From Papaver somniferum (lineage: Eukaryota; Streptophyta; Magnoliopsida; Ranunculales; Papaveraceae), in assembly GCF_003573695.1 (NCBI RefSeq), contig NC_039359.1:133759939-133823938 (forward strand): a stretch of 64,000 bases of DNA, given 5' to 3'. The translations under genes and the position numbers were made by a program. Each line of letters opens with the position of its first letter. Position 1 is the stretch's first letter. Shown piece after piece: positions 1 to 13,468 of this stretch. The notes below the pieces were generated by a model. The model had not been told where the DNA came from and ran no database searches. It worked only from the letters and a program-made list of their open reading frames with translations.

Positions 1-1
1 T

Positions 2-700
2 TATGCTTGCCACTATTCCGGAAATAAAGGTCACATGGAAAGAAGATGTCGTTTTCATATAAGGAATGAGAAACTTCATGATGTTCTTGTTTGGGCATCA
101 CAAGAAGTTTTGAAACCAATATCATATGTTAAGACTAATCCCCTTAACATTACAGTTGTAACTGTCCAACCTTTAGCAAAGGAATCAGTGCTGTGATAAA
201 CCTAGATTTGCATATAAATGTCATGCGAATCCTTTTTACAATCGTAATGGTTATCAAAAGGATAACTTCGTAAAGAGAAAGGCAAGATCTGATGCTCCCA
301 ATTGGAGAAAGACTAACTTGCAAAAGAATAGTCAATCCAATTCTCTTTCGAGAATTCTAGAAGAGAGTAATGGGAAGAAGGTTCTGGTTGTTCCTAAACG
401 CACTCAGAAATGGATACCAAAGAAAGTCAATGATGTTTTGAGTGTGAAAAGTAATTATCTCCTATAAAATTCCATGACTATGGAGAAGGAAGTATCCATG
501 ATGTTGGAACTTAAAAATTTCTTTGGAAAGATGGATTTGGATGTGAAAGGTTCTAAAAGCGATCTCTTTTATGATAATCCAAAAGTCACTTGTGGCGTGC
601 AAGGCATTGTTCATCTCAACACAACTTGATTGTGTTATAAGTGCATCCTCATTAAGGAATGCCCTGCTATGTATACGGTGAGGGAAGCATGAGAATTGGG
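2..700 (+). pseudogene. Copia-type gag remnant with damaged zinc knuckle
   Basis: Reading frame 2 opens on a retroviral-type zinc knuckle, C-HY-S-GNKG-H-MERR-C, in which the second cysteine of the usual CX2CX4HX4C pattern is serine. It is followed by about 40 gag-like residues and then two stops near position 195. A second stretch at about 355-700 stays readable for some distance (a WIPKK motif is visible) but is also interrupted by stops. In an intact Ty1/copia element the knuckle is followed by protease, integrase and reverse transcriptase. None of these is visible before the polypurine tract at 2635, so this is a deletion derivative. The left end lies outside the window. The copia assignment rests mainly on the TGTTAG LTR and the polypurine tract downstream. 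Confidence 0.55.
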
Positions 701-2634
701 GCACACAGATTATGTTCGGTAAGGCTGTAGAATTCGACTGGATTCTTCTAAAAAGGTATGTCTATAAACTTGAGAAATATTTGTGTTTTTTTAATGATTC
801 ATGTACCTTGCCTATCGTTCATTTGAACCTAACTTGATATGTGTTTAAGGTTCCTAAATGTTTAGGTTTGAAAATAGAAGTTCGGGATGTTTGGACTTCA
901 TGGTACACATATCAGGTATGCATACCATCATTTAAAATCAAAATCCAGGGGTTTTAGTATGCAAACCCGTTTGCATACTGCTCCAGGTCACGAAATTTCG
1001 TTTGCAAACCGGTATGCATACTGGCATGTAGACGTCGATTTTCGGTAAACTTGTTTTGGACGTAACTTCTTCGTCTGAACTCGGAATGACCTCATTCTTT
1101 TTGAATTCTCTTCAAAATGTAGATGAGAATTCTTGATTTTGGATGAGTTAGGATTGGTATTTGTCCCGTCTCTTATTTTTGAGTGTTGTGCTCCGTTTCA
1201 TCGCACTTGTTCCACTTCTCTTGGACTTGGGCATTTGGATTCTTGGAGTAATACTCTTATAGGCTCATTTGTAGATTTTACAAGAATGTTGTTGGTGAAT
1301 CACAAAGAAGAAAGTTCAAAAATGGGAAGTAGTACGCATTGCTATGGGATTCTTGAATATTCACAATCATCTTATGTGAACTGTGGTGCATGGTCGTTAA
1401 TGACTTTGTATGTTCTTCTTTGTTAAGAAAATCCTTTTATACGCCTTCGGTAGCCATTATTTGGTGCAAATCCTTGCGAAAAAGATTGATTCTACCTTCT
1501 AAAGGCAAAGATTGATTTTGCAGTATTAATGTTTATTGGTTTTATATATTCCAAAAATTGTTATGGGATATGTGTGTTTACGTCCGTGAACTATGATTGT
1601 CCCATATTCGTCAAAAATTCAGCCGAGTACGTCATTATGCAAATATTGATGAAGATAGGATGAACTTATGTCTGCAAAGATTAAGTCTATTATATGTCTT
1701 TATGAAAATATTTATGAAAAATAGAATGAATCTTTGAATATTCTGCAGTATTGGTCTTTCCCTGATCCGCATCTTTGTGTAAATACTATGCGGCTCCGTA
1801 AGTTCTCTTATATATGTGAGCATTTCCGATTAAATTAATCATGGGTTCTCTTGTGGTTAATTTAATTGAGTTTTCTGGATATAAATTCATGGTTCATGTG
1901 ATTTTTTAATGTCCAAAGAAATCCTTCTTTTCTTGTTAAATCAAGGTCGCTCTTGTTGTTTTTTCAGGAATGACATTATATGGGGGAGAGTTCTTATTTG
2001 AACTTGTGCTTAATTTCCAAATCTTCGTGGGGATGCTACTATGGAATATTGTAGGAGTTTTCTTGTATCTTTATTAACTCCTTAATGAATGCAGTTAGTT
2101 TCGACTATATGATTGCATCTAAACTAAGTTGGTATGTTTCCTTTTGGTCATGAAGTATCTCAATGAGAATTTCATTAAGATCCCACTAGTTTTCGTACCT
2201 TATCCAATTTATATTCACAAAAAGGGGGAGAATTAATGTGTAGTTCACACACCAAATACATATGATTCAAGGATCATTATGTAAGGGGGAGTGGTTTTCA
2301 TGAGAGATGAAGTATTGACTAAGGGAGAGTGATACATATCACCATAGTATTGTTGTCAAAGTTGTGATACAATGTTGGACTATGATGCTGTGTAATAATA
2401 CTATGACACCGTATAACAAAATTGAGAGCTACTGTTTTCTCATTGTTATAACTACGGATCTTCAACAACTATGATGCTGAGTTGAACTCATTCAGAATCA
2501 CTGAGGTACTTGGAAGTGACGAAGATTTCGAGTAATGTTGAAGAAACAAGGAAATCAAGCATTTGGATTGAGAGCTATAAAGTTTATTTATTTTGTATTC
2601 CATATGTATTGATAGTTTTGTGACTAAAATTGAC
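701..2634 (+). mobile_element. Non-coding interior of the copia derivative
   Basis: I see no believable gene here. The stretch has several purine-rich blocks of the AAGGGGGAG type (about 2221, 2284 and 2635), as copia elements of the SIRE group often show near their 3' end, and palindromic GTATGCATAC-type motifs near 915-1025 that recur inside the LTR. It appears to be the residual interior between the gag remnant and the 3' LTR. Confidence 0.45.
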
Positions 2635-2646
2635 AAAGGGGGAGAT
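2635..2646 (+). promoter_or_regulatory. Polypurine tract of the copia element
   Basis: The sequence AAAGGGGGAGAT ends directly at the TGTTAGAGC start of the LTR at 2647. This is the expected primer site for plus-strand synthesis and puts the element on the plus strand, with this LTR as its 3' LTR. Confidence 0.7.
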
Positions 2647-3269
2647 TGTTAGAGCATTGCTCAGTCGAACTCGCAAGCGTTTCTATCTCAAGCTTGCTTG
2701 TCAAGTTTAATTTCCAAAACTATAAGTCTTGATTTCTAATCTACTTATAGCTAAGTATCGGATTAGGATAGAAAGTGTAGTTGAGCATTAGAATTCACGG
2801 CGTTCATCGATTGAAGATGAAGAACTACTAAGGGGAGCTTGTGGAACTTCATCAACAAAAGGTATGTGGAGACTTGAACTCATCTATCACTCAAAATTCT
2901 ATCTACTCTATCTTCTATTTGAGACAAAAGTCGTATTGCTATATAAACTTCAATTATGCACATTTGATATTTCGAGCTGATTTTAACTTGCTTACATATT
3001 TCTCAAAATATGTTTTGGTAAGATTTCACTTTAACCAAGTTCATATTATATTCTTGACGAAAGTCAAAAGATGATCATGTGAAAATCGCCTGGTAACATC
3101 TTACATGATTTGTGTGAGACAGTCATTTGATGTAGACTCGAAATGTTTCGTATTGATCATTCGATCACTTGAAAATTGCTTTGAAGCTAATAGTTTGTGT
3201 GAGACAGCTATTGTCGTCTTCCGAGAATGTTTCAATGGTTAAAATAGGAGTTTAGAACAATTGGATATA

Positions 3270-3510
3270 AGCACAGTATGCGTACTTTCATATGTGTAAC
3301 CCAAATCCGGGAACCATGGTATGCATACCCGTATGCGTACTGATTGGTTTAGTAGAGGTCTAGGAACTAACTACGTATACCGGTATGCGTAATGGCGTGA
3401 GGTTCAAGTTCCGGAACTTTACTGAGTTTGGTGGTATGCGTACCCGTTCGCATACTGGCGAACCCAAACTTAGTCCGGCCACTAAGGTATGAGTACCCAT
3501 TTGCATACTT
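3270..3510. repeat. Palindromic GTATGC(A/G)TAC motif cluster in LTR
   Basis: Short near-palindromes of the type GGTATGCATACCCGTATGCG recur five or six times in 240 bp, and again at about 915-1025. They are imperfect direct and inverted repeats inside the copia sequence. No coding potential is evident. Confidence 0.5.
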
Positions 3511-4165
3511 GAGTGGGTTATGTTCTAAAATTGGTTTGTTCATGGACTAATACATTTATATAATAAGGAATGCAATCTTTTGCAAACCGTGGCTATAATG
3601 TTCATGAATTTATTCGAGTAAATTACAATCGATTTTGCTTCAATTGTGTTTTTTATACTTTTATGAGAATATAAACAATTGAACAACTCTAGAACTAGTT
3701 TCATTTGAGTCATTTGATCTAGTTATGGTTAATATGAATAAGGTTGATATGAAAGTGTTCATATGGCTAACTTCAGTTAACTATTATTGAGCCAACAAAG
3801 GTGTACACATTTAGGTACTTTTACTCATATCTAAATGAAGTCACTTTTCATTTGTGTATAACAAGCTAAGTTCGATCTAACGGTTGAAAGATATTCGCTT
3901 GAGTCTAATCAGGTTTTCATTTAACGGTGAATATATAATGCTTTTTTACCAGGTGAACATTGATTGCAAACCCTAATTTGAAGACTATATAAGGGAGAAC
4001 TCTAGCAACTGGGAAACCTAATCCCCACACCTCATGTGTGATACTAGTTGCAACTAGAGTCGATTCTCCTTTAACCCTAGGTTTTTCCAAAACCCTGTAG
4101 GTTAACGACTTGAAGACTTCATTGGGATTGTGAAGCCAGACCCAACTATTTTCTCTTTAGTTTCG

Positions 4166-7100
4166 TGTGACTCCCCATATACTAAACCTGTTTAGCTATA
4201 AGATTACAACCTAGTTGAAGCATTAAATCCAGAATATCAATCTTAAGAACCATATTCACATAAAGTGCTAACAAACAAACAAACCCAAACTCTCTGATAC
4301 AACATTTTTGAAAGTCTCTCATGTTATATAATTATATAAATGTATTGTTTTACAGAATAAAGAAAGAATACGTATCGTAAAGATACACGACAACACTAAT
4401 CGGTAGAGCACTAAGCTACGAAAACGGATATCTTCGCACGCTCCATTTCCTCTGATTACTGAAAACTGAAGTGTGAGCAAGTGAGCACATCATCCCAAAG
4501 GGGTGCCCAAAGGAAACGTATAACTCTCAAGTAATCACTGACATACTTTACAGTTCTAAAATAATAACACTAATTTAAAGAACGATAATGAATTAAAAGC
4601 ATTCAACAATTTATGCCTCGAGAAGCAAGTGTTATCCTAACCTCGCCAAACTCATTGGAGAAGACGATGCGAGAACAACCCTAATCAATAATAATAACAT
4701 CGTCCACACAGAGTGCTCATACAAACCATGATTCAGAATATTACCATCAAGATCAGAAAGTTAGACAAACAAGTATAATATGCACACGAGTGATTTCTCT
4801 CAAATAAAATAGTATATATAATATCATAACGGATGAATTGCCGCCCTACTAGGATATTATTCAAACGGATGAGTTGCCTCCCTACTATATTAATAAGCAG
4901 TAATATTATAACGGATGAATTACGGCACTACTAATGAAATAGTTATAATAATATTTAAACGGATGAACTGCCGTCCTACTAAATAATATTGTCGACGGAT
5001 GAATTACCGCCTCACTTAACTTAGCTAAGAGCCGTGGGGAAACACAGACACTCCTCGCAGGGAAATCTCACAATGCATATCAAACACAACACATCATAGC
5101 AACACCGTACATACAGATACAACATATTCGTCATACTCAAGATATAAGAAATAGAACATCACAGTATATGCTATCATGCACTCAAATAGTAAAGACTCAT
5201 CATGCTCGCAGATAAAAGAAAGCTTAATTATTACAAGAAGGTTACAGAGTTCCCACCTGTTTTGATGACAAGCCACGCCTACCTTGAAATCCACAATCCA
5301 CTGGCTCATCCTTTGAATCGTTCGTTGTTAATATAAACTAACTGTTAACCACACAAGCACTCTAAGAAATTCTCATACCATTCTCTAGTTATAAGTTAAG
5401 TGAACTATCTAATGGTTCTAAACCCATTTATGATTCAACACCTTTTTATTCTATCTTTAGAACATATAAAGATTTACTAATTGAATTGGGTTGGTTCAAC
5501 AGTTAATTAGATAAGTCTTATGAAGATCTACAACTTTGTAGAAGTCAAAAGCTAACTTAGATCACAAGTGGTCCAATTCATCAAAATAGGAAAATTAGAT
5601 TTAAGCCCACGTTCACTAATCTCGGCCCATTAACACAAGGCCTAGTCCACCTAAGTCAACAAACGGTCAGTAACAGTCAGAGAGGTCAATTAACAGTCAA
5701 CGTCAGTCAACTGCCAGGGTCAAGGTCCAACTCGGTCAACTTCTGAGTCGAACCGATTCCACTCAGTCAGATATCTTGAGTCAGCTAAGAACAGAGTCAG
5801 TCAGGCAATCTGACTAGGATGACTAATATGCCAAATTCATAAGCCAAACGTATATTGCATAATCAAAACATAAATACAAACATACAATCTGAACAATATT
5901 CTAACTACACACAGTTCTTTAAGCTATATCTAACTTTCATCTTAATTTCAAACAAACTTTCAACAATAACATCATTAGCTTCAGTTCTTCCACCATATTC
6001 ATACATCTTCATTTTCAGTTAAACCAAATACAACTCTTCCCAACCTTAATCCTCAATTGAGCAATCGTCTACTGTAACTTCAAACCAAATCATGTAGCTC
6101 TGCCACGTCTCCAACAATTCATTCACATACACATCTTCTTAAGCAAAACTTCTCATTCAGTTCAACTCAAAGTTCATTTCTAAATAGCTACAACCTCTTA
6201 ATCAAACCAAACTTCAATCACAAAATATCTCAACAACACCACCATCAATTCTATGATCTGCTACCACTTCAGTTACATTACAATACCGCCATATCCACAT
6301 CTATAACTTTATGCAACCACAACAACCACACTGCATCTTTATCCACACCCTACATACAATTCTTGTAGAGTCATTCTTGTGTCAGTTCATTTAGTGTTTC
6401 AGCTGAGGTAATCCTGTATAACCAAACTGAGCCATCTATCAGTTAACTTCAATTGCATCTCAAAACAGCAACACCAGCTGAATCTCAGTTCAGTTCCACC
6501 AGTTCCATTCTTTAGCCTAACATTCATCTAACAGCTCAACTCAACTTGTGCATCCATAACCCTTGCCACTTCATTATGTATTATCTGCAGCAGAACTACC
6601 AACTCATTCTTTATTAGTTCCATAATTTCAGCTAATACCACCACCACCAACAATTCTAGTCTCAAACACATCTTCATCCATGTCTTGCCACAACCTTATC
6701 TCTGATTTACCAGCAGCAACCCCAAAACATGTCAGGCCTCACTAAACTCTTAATTCCTTCATCTTTGTGATTAAAGCTCACAATTAACCAAACCCATATG
6801 CAAATCCTAAACATACATCTACCTGTCACTATCATAATCTTAGCACGAGAATCAAATCCTAAGTTCTTCACCAGCTTCAATTCCACCTCTAGTTTAGAAC
6901 TTCAAACCCCAACTTCTCAATTTACATCAAGAGCACTCCAAATTATCAATTGAATAGAACCCTTACTTCAATCAATTAAACTCATCTCCAATCTCTTCTT
7001 ATTCATCACCTAATTCGAATCTCAAAAATCCTAAAGAAACCAAAATTAAACCTTACACAATCGTTCATACCCTAATTAACAGTAAACCCATGAAATATAA

Positions 7101-7723
7101 CACCAAAACAAACTCAATTCCGAAAAGAAAGTCAATCAAAACCGAAATCCTAAATTACCTGTTTTCGATCCTATAACAGTACCATCTTCTTTTTCAAAGA
7201 TTCACAGAACACCATCCCTTCTTCATCTATCGAACTTAGATAGTTGATTCCCTCAACCAAATCTCACTTTCATCTCTCGAATCAGAAATAAAAGAGAAGG
7301 AGAGGAAGAACAGAGAAAAAGAAAGAAGAAGGAAAGAGAAAGAAGAAAAATAAGAATGAAAGAGAAAGGAGGAATTCGAGTTTATCTACTCGATTTGGGG
7401 ATAAGGTTGACTAGAATTGTTAAGGCACCCAGCGACTGGATAAGGGCTGCCCAGGTCGGTTCTTTACAAAATTCCTTTTTTTCCCTCTCACGATTAGAGT
7501 GATTTCTTCTTCGTCCGGTATCCGAATGACACGTTCGAGTAGTCTATTTGGCACAACTTTTCGAGATCTATCTAGCGATACTAGTTTCGTATCTCAATCG
7601 TTGTTAGATTAATATCTATTAATTAACGTTCGTGTTAAACTAATCGAGTCACTAGCGGTTAATTCATCTCTTGATCATCACTAGACCAGTCAAATAGCGT
7701 TGACAAGCTTGAGGGTCTTTACG
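4166..7723. mobile_element. LTR-like insertion inside the copia LTR (probable solo LTR)
   Basis: This 3.5-kb block interrupts the copia LTR. A plausible left end is TGTGACTCCCC at 4166. Candidate flanks are TTTCG (4161-4165) and TTGCG (7724-7728), four of five bases alike; an alternative exact pair is CGTGT at 4164 and 7727. It contains no long ORF, a tandem array near 4.83-5.01 kb and a purine-rich stretch near 7.29-7.37 kb. A chromovirus-type solo LTR is my best guess, but the boundaries are not secure. Confidence 0.4.
4835..5010 (+). repeat. Tandem array of ACGGATGAATTGCCGCC units
   Basis: Five degenerate copies of a motif close to ACGGATGAATTGCCGCCCTAC are spaced about 35-50 bp apart and joined by AT-rich linkers such as TAATATTAT. 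The array belongs to the LTR-like insertion. Confidence 0.65.
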
Positions 7724-8822
7724 TTGCGTGTTCTGATCTTGCTGTTTTCTATCGTAATTGATTACTATCTTCTCTAAGACTTTCTCGAGATTTAATCTCC
7801 GATAGGCAAGATAAAAAGTAGTCACAAACATCTTCGTCTCATCGTTTGTGATTCCACAATATCTTGTTCCGTTTCCATACGATTAAGATTATTGTGAGGT
7901 GATTGATATTTCTAGGTTGTTCTTCGGGAATATAAGTCCGGTATATCAATTGGTTCCTGTTCACCTTGATCTGTCAAAAGACATAACAAAACTCATAGGT
8001 TTATCTGTGGGAGATAAATTTATCTATTCAATAGACTTTTCTGTCTGAGACAGATTGGTTTATCAAGTCTTCGACTTTGGGTCACAACAACACTTAGTTG
8101 TGGGTGAGATCAGCTAAGGGAATCAAGTGCGTAGAGTTCTGCTGGGATTTAGAGACGTAAGGAGCGCAACTGTACCTTGATCAGTGTGAGATTGTTTAGG
8201 GATCAACTACATTTCAGTCCGAAGTTAACTTGGAGTAGGCTAGTTTTTGTAGTGGCTTAATACAATGTGGTGTTCAAATCTGGACTAGGTCCCGGGGTTT
8301 TTCTGCATTTGCGGTTTCCTCGTTAACAAAATTTCTGGTGTCTGTGTCATTTCTTTTCCGCGTTATATTTGTTTATATAATTGAAATATAACAGGTTGTG
8401 CGTAAGTTCAATCAATTGAGAATCCAACATTTGGTTGTTGATTAAATTGATTGACACTTGGATATTGGTTTTTGATACCGTCCAAGTTATTTCTTACATT
8501 CAATCGGGCTTGCAAATTCCTATTTGTTTGATTGCAAATTGAATTGAGAAATTGAGATATAACTCTTTGATATACTTTTCCTAAGATTGAGTCTGACTGT
8601 CTAGTTGATTCTCTTGAAAGTATATTGGAGTTAGTCCATACATACTGCTAAACGAAATATTGGGTGTGGTTGTTAGACCCCTGCTTTTCCATAAATATGA
8701 CCATGTCACTTCACTAGGGTATTATACAATATGTACAGTATATACAGCTTCGCAATTATGTTTTCAATATAACACGACTTTAAAGATACATTAGGAATAA
8801 AACAGTTCAAGTCAATATTACT

Positions 8823-9056
8823 AACCTCAAATGGAAGGATGATGTCGTCGTTGTAGTTCGCTACTTCTTCATATTATTCAGGTCTTCGGAGTAATACTTG
8901 TATGTCTGAACATTCCTAGACTTTCTAGTCTAACCTAAACGAAGTTGACTCTAGTGTTTAATCAAGCGACTTTAGATGAGTTTTGACACACTAAAATAGG
9001 ACAACCAAACTTGACATACCAACGCTTGGTGGGTTCAACCGAGCTATGCCCTAACA
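8823..9056 (-). repeat. Copia LTR 5'-end fragment, minus strand
   Basis: Read on the minus strand it begins TGTTAGGGCATAGCTCGG at 9056 and continues through a block (AGACTAGAAAGTCTAG) that also occurs in the minus-strand LTR ending at 35978. It is a truncated relative with only the first 230 bp or so preserved. Confidence 0.55.
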
Positions 9057-9084
9057 CAGACTTTGTGAAGTTTATTACGAATTA

Positions 9085-10465
9085 CTAAACATGTATAGCT
9101 TCTAACAAATTTTTACAACTTCCTAAATATGCTCTGGTAAACAAAAGAAGATCATCCGCAAAAAAGAGATGTGAGATAGGGGTTGATTTTGGAGTTACTT
9201 TAATCCCCTGAATTCTTTTATTATTTCTAAATGGCTTAACAGGTGAGAAAAAACATCCATACACAGGATGAAAAGGTATGGAGATAGTGGATCACCTTGC
9301 CTAATTCCCCTAGATGGTTTGAACTCTTTACAGGGAACACCATTGAGAAAAACAACAGTGAAAGAGGTAGAGATGCATTGAAAGATCAGTGCACACCGTT
9401 GCTCAAAGAACCAACAGCTTTTAGAGTTATTATTAGAGATTTCCAATAACCCCATCGAAAGTCTTCGACATGTCAATTTTGAGACCAATATTTCCTGTTT
9501 TCTTTTTTTTTTGTTTTTTCATTGAATGCACCATTTCAGGGGCAACAATTATGTTGTCAGTATTTTTCCTAGAAGATAGAAAAGCAGACCGGAGAGGAAA
9601 AATTATTTTTTCAAGTGATTTTTTTAATATGTTAGCCATGAGCTTAGTAATTATTTCGTATGGAGTACTGCACATGCCAATTGGCTTATAATCTGCAATC
9701 TTTGAGATTAGAAATAAATAAGTTTTATTCAGCTCATTACCGAGCTATTTTTTTTTGGAAGAAATCATGTATTACAACCACTAATTGTGGGCCTACTATC
9801 ACCCAGTTATGTTTAAATAAGCTCATCGTGAGTTCATTTGGACCCGGGGTCTTGTTCGGTTTCAGATTCTTCGCTACTTCCTAGATTTCTTCTGGAGATG
9901 GTGTTTTCATTAGTACACTATTTTCTTCAGGTGAGATGCAAGAATGAATATGAGAGAAGATTTGTTCATCAGAGTTTGAAGATCATTCTGTGAACAAATC
10001 AGAAAAGTAAGAAGTCAAGACCTCTTCTATTTTTATTCCGGATGAGATTACATTGTCGTTTTTATCCTGTATACAGTCTATGTTGTTCCTTTTTCTTCTT
10101 TTTAGTGTTGTAACATGAAAGAAAGTTGTGTTTCTTTCCCCTAGTGCTATAGTGTTGTTTCATGACTGTTGTTTTGCAATTTGTTCCCGTGAATCATACA
10201 AAGCTTCTAGTTCTAACAACGTCTTGTTTATGAAATTTGTATTTGTATCACTAGTTGGTTTTGTTGTTAACTTTTCTATATTTTTCAAAAGGATTTTAAT
10301 CTTTTTATTTGGTTTTCCAAATAATTTTTTTCCAGGTACTAAGATTGTCATCTAGTGCGGAGATATTTCCTATAAGATCCAAAACTGGGTCCCAGAGTTT
10401 ATGATCCATGAATTTTTATAACTTCAGTGAAAGTAGGTTCTCTAAGCCAGCACCAAGTATCATAA
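9085..10465 (-). pseudogene. Decayed LINE reverse transcriptase (non-LTR retrotransposon)
   Basis: On the minus strand, in order from about 10.46 kb downwards, are a linker region between endonuclease and reverse transcriptase (a block with LLELEALYDSREQIAKQQ at about 10.2 kb), the RT entry motif with LKIDMSKTFD at about 9.46 kb, RQGDPLSPYLFILCMD at about 9.27 kb, and the catalytic FADDLLLF box at about 9.13 kb. That order is characteristic of plant L1-like ORF2. The frame is broken at least between the LKIDMSK and RQGDPLSP motifs (two overlapping frames near 9.45 kb) and further upstream. The endonuclease domain and 3' end are missing. It is a dead, 5'- and 3'-truncated copy. Confidence 0.85.
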
Positions 10466-10469
10466 AACT

Positions 10470-13463
10470 TGAAAGTGAGAAAAAAAATGATTGAAAAATA
10501 ATAGTGAGACAGAAGAATGAGAAAAACCAAACCGAAATAAACGTTCAAAAGAAAAATTTGCAATTACTACAATTTACTCAATCTATGAATTAACCGAACT
10601 GAATCACTCCCAATCTCGCAATCCTCCCCCATCTGGCTTAGGAATCAACACATATAGGAGAATCACTCAGAAGTCATATTTGAGAACCGCCATGATTTTA
10701 GGAGAAAGAATTTATGTTCGAAGAAATTCTAGAATTTAATTATATAACAACCAGGATGTTTTATCAACCTTAGAAGTCAGAAAAAATTGACTTTTTAACT
10801 TCTAGAAGTCAAAATACTAACTTCTTACGCGTATCCAAACGGTACATAAACTTTTATTTATGCAGACATTAGAATTTAAATGAACGAATCGACTTATCAA
10901 CCAGGATGTCCCCTAATTAAAATTTTGCTGCCAGTCTAGGATCAGTAAGTGGTTTGATCAGTTAACATTCCTTGACGAACGCTGAGACAAAAAAAAAGAA
11001 GGCCAAGCTCACCCTTAAGAAAAAAATATTTGCGTATCAAGGAGAAACATAATTGCGCATCAAAAGTAGAAAGTGTAGAATCTATACGATACATACAGTA
11101 GATACTGAAGTTATTTAGATCCGGGCGGGAAATTCCTCAGGCTATTACCGGAGAGATAATCAGAATGCTTATTTGTTTATTAAAGCTACAACTAGATTTT
11201 ATGTTCTTTTAACTATATTTTTGATTTGGTAAAGCTCGGCTTCGCCTCACCCCGTCCCGATGATTTGATGTGGCTCGGCTTCGCCTCGTCTCGATTTGAG
11301 AAGAACAGATTAATATCACTCACATGCCAATAATAGCTGTCGCCGACCTTTCCTACACATTGAAATCAGAAAGAACTTGGATGTGAATCATCTAAATGAT
11401 TATGTGGACAACATAACTTATTAGGGTTGACTAAGAACTTAAACTTCATACCATAGTAGTTCATTTTTTTAAATCATTAACCCTTGGATGTGAAAATTTC
11501 ATATTAGTTTGCTTTATCAGATGTATCAATATTCACCGATGCATCAATTTAAGGGCAACCTAACTAACTACAGCCCAATCATCCTAAAGTTGATGAGCCG
11601 ACTTTATTATTTCCTAAACCTTTATGCACATCATTCACCATTCACCATTATGCGATTGAAATTATTTCCTAAAGTCAAAAAGCTACATGCACACACATTT
11701 CTCTTCTATTATTTCCTAAACAACTAATTTGTTAGGCATCTTTTTATTTTAACCATATTTTTTATTTGGTAAAGCTCGGCTTCGGCTTCGCCTCGCCTCA
11801 CCCCGTCCCGATTTGAGATGAACAGGTGAATATCACTCACAGTTTTGTAAGAATTCAGAAATTTGAAAATTCATGTTATATGACTGTGCATGTAACACCG
11901 TGAGAAATCAATTTTATGAAACGTAACTCAAATTTCGTTTATGATTTTTCTACTCTAGAAGATTTTATTCAGCACATTATATAGGCATTTAGAGGCTAAA
12001 AAAAGTCACAAATTTTTGATTTGGTGTGATATGACTTCGCCTCACCTGGTCGTGCATTTTTGAGTTGGTGCTAGGCTTCCCCCCACCCCTTCAAAATACA
12101 TTTTTGATTTGGTGTGGCTCGGCTTCTCCTTTCGCCGACATATTTTTGATTTGGTGTTTGTTAGCTCTTACCGATCACAGTTCGTCGCACCCCGTCGCGA
12201 TTTTTGATTTTGGTGTACTACGTGTATAGATGAGTAGGTGACAATCAAAACCGGAATCATCTTATACATCAGTCTAAATGAATAAATCTTTATCAATTTT
12301 TAGTTGAGTATTTTGTATTAATTTCTTCTACTTTTGGTCCAATTTTAGTGAATTATTTCAGAACTACAAATGCTCATACCAAAAACCCAGTGTATTTGCT
12401 TCGATAAAAAAATTATCCTTAATCATTAGTCAACAAAATCTTTGGAACAGACTGAACATGATAAAAATAATAACTTCTTCTATTTTGTTTTGATCAATTT
12501 TTATTTATGCACTCGATTTGAACCAAAATTCCCTTCTTCCATACATAACAATATGATAGTATAATCTAGCTATAGAAGATCCTAGGAACCAACTTGGAGA
12601 TACTACCTTGTACCTGTAGAATACTTAGACAATATAAAAGTAGCCAAATTTAACAAATACTAAATGATGTCAGAAACAAACCTCCATTGCAACATATGCA
12701 TCTACAATTGCTAGGTGAAACACTCACAAAGATTACCTTCACATTACAAATCATTATTAGTTATGTGTAAAAACACACACAAATGGAATCACACAATTAA
12801 ATAATCTCTAGATGCATATAATCTTGCCACACATGGATTCAAAAATATAGCTTCACTTGGTCGTTCTTTCACTTTGGAATAATCGTTTTTCTTGCACTTG
12901 ATTAAATTCTCCATCCATCCATCCACAACAATACTAACACTTGAAAAAATACTACATTATTCATAGTAATTATGCATTCATGCACATAACTAATTACGTT
13001 ATTGTGATTCATATATATGTCGGCAACACATTTAGAATTCCAATGGAAAAATCAGTAAACAAAAGATGAGAAAAACAAGATTATCAATTAACAAATAAAT
13101 AATCAAAATATGAGAAAAAACGCAGAGAAATAAAAGTATACAAATCAAAGTGCATAAGGTACTTACAATACCATTGTTAAATTTTTTTTTATGTATATTA
13201 ACGGAATGGGCTAGTGCGTTCAAAGGTTAATAAATTAATGATTGGTAGGACTGCCGAATTTTTTACCTGATCTTTCAATTTTGTATTTCACCAACAACTT
13301 TCTTGTTGCATTCAGTGTATGCCAAATAATACCATCCAACGTCTGCTGGTATGTTGCAGTTTCCTTGTACATAATTATATTCATTTCTTTCAACACGTGC
13401 ATAAAAGAAAGATAAGATTTAGCGACATATCTTAGGATGGGGAAACTAAACCGGTGACAGCAC
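10470..13463. other. Intergenic sequence, no gene recognised
   Basis: No coding sequence is convincing. The stretch holds the GC-rich minisatellite at 11.2-12.2 kb (listed separately) and otherwise AT-rich unique-looking DNA ending at the target duplication ACCTG (13464-13468) of the next retrotransposon. Confidence 0.5.
11228..12215 (+). repeat. Dispersed GC-rich minisatellite (CGGCTTCGCCTC type)
   Basis: The motif GCTCGGCTTCGCCTC, often followed by ACCCCGTCCCGAT, occurs at about 11234, 11274, 11776 and, more decayed, 12030-12200. Copies are embedded in a longer unit containing TTTTTGATTTGGT and, in two copies, ATATCACTCAC. The CG-rich core stands out sharply from its AT-rich surroundings. 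Confidence 0.6.
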
Positions 13464-13468
13464 CTGTG

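Larger units (their letters stand above)
2647..8691 (+). repeat. Copia 3' LTR, split by a later insertion
   Basis: The LTR starts TGTTAGAGCATTGCTC after the polypurine tract. Its middle resembles the LTR copies at 28.7-30.2 kb and 36.1 kb. The second half, about 7.73-8.69 kb, carries the diagnostic block TCTGCATTTGCGGTTTCCTC (about 8300) and ends near GACCCCTGCTTTTCCA at 8691, aligning with the end of the 28.7-kb copy. The halves fit together if about 3.56 kb (roughly 4166-7723) is removed, leaving an LTR of about 2.5 kb. Confidence 0.6.

Noticed and set aside
4835..5010. Regular repeats examined as a possible CRISPR-like array
   Set aside because: Plant nuclear DNA, irregular spacing and degenerate units; a tandem LTR repeat.
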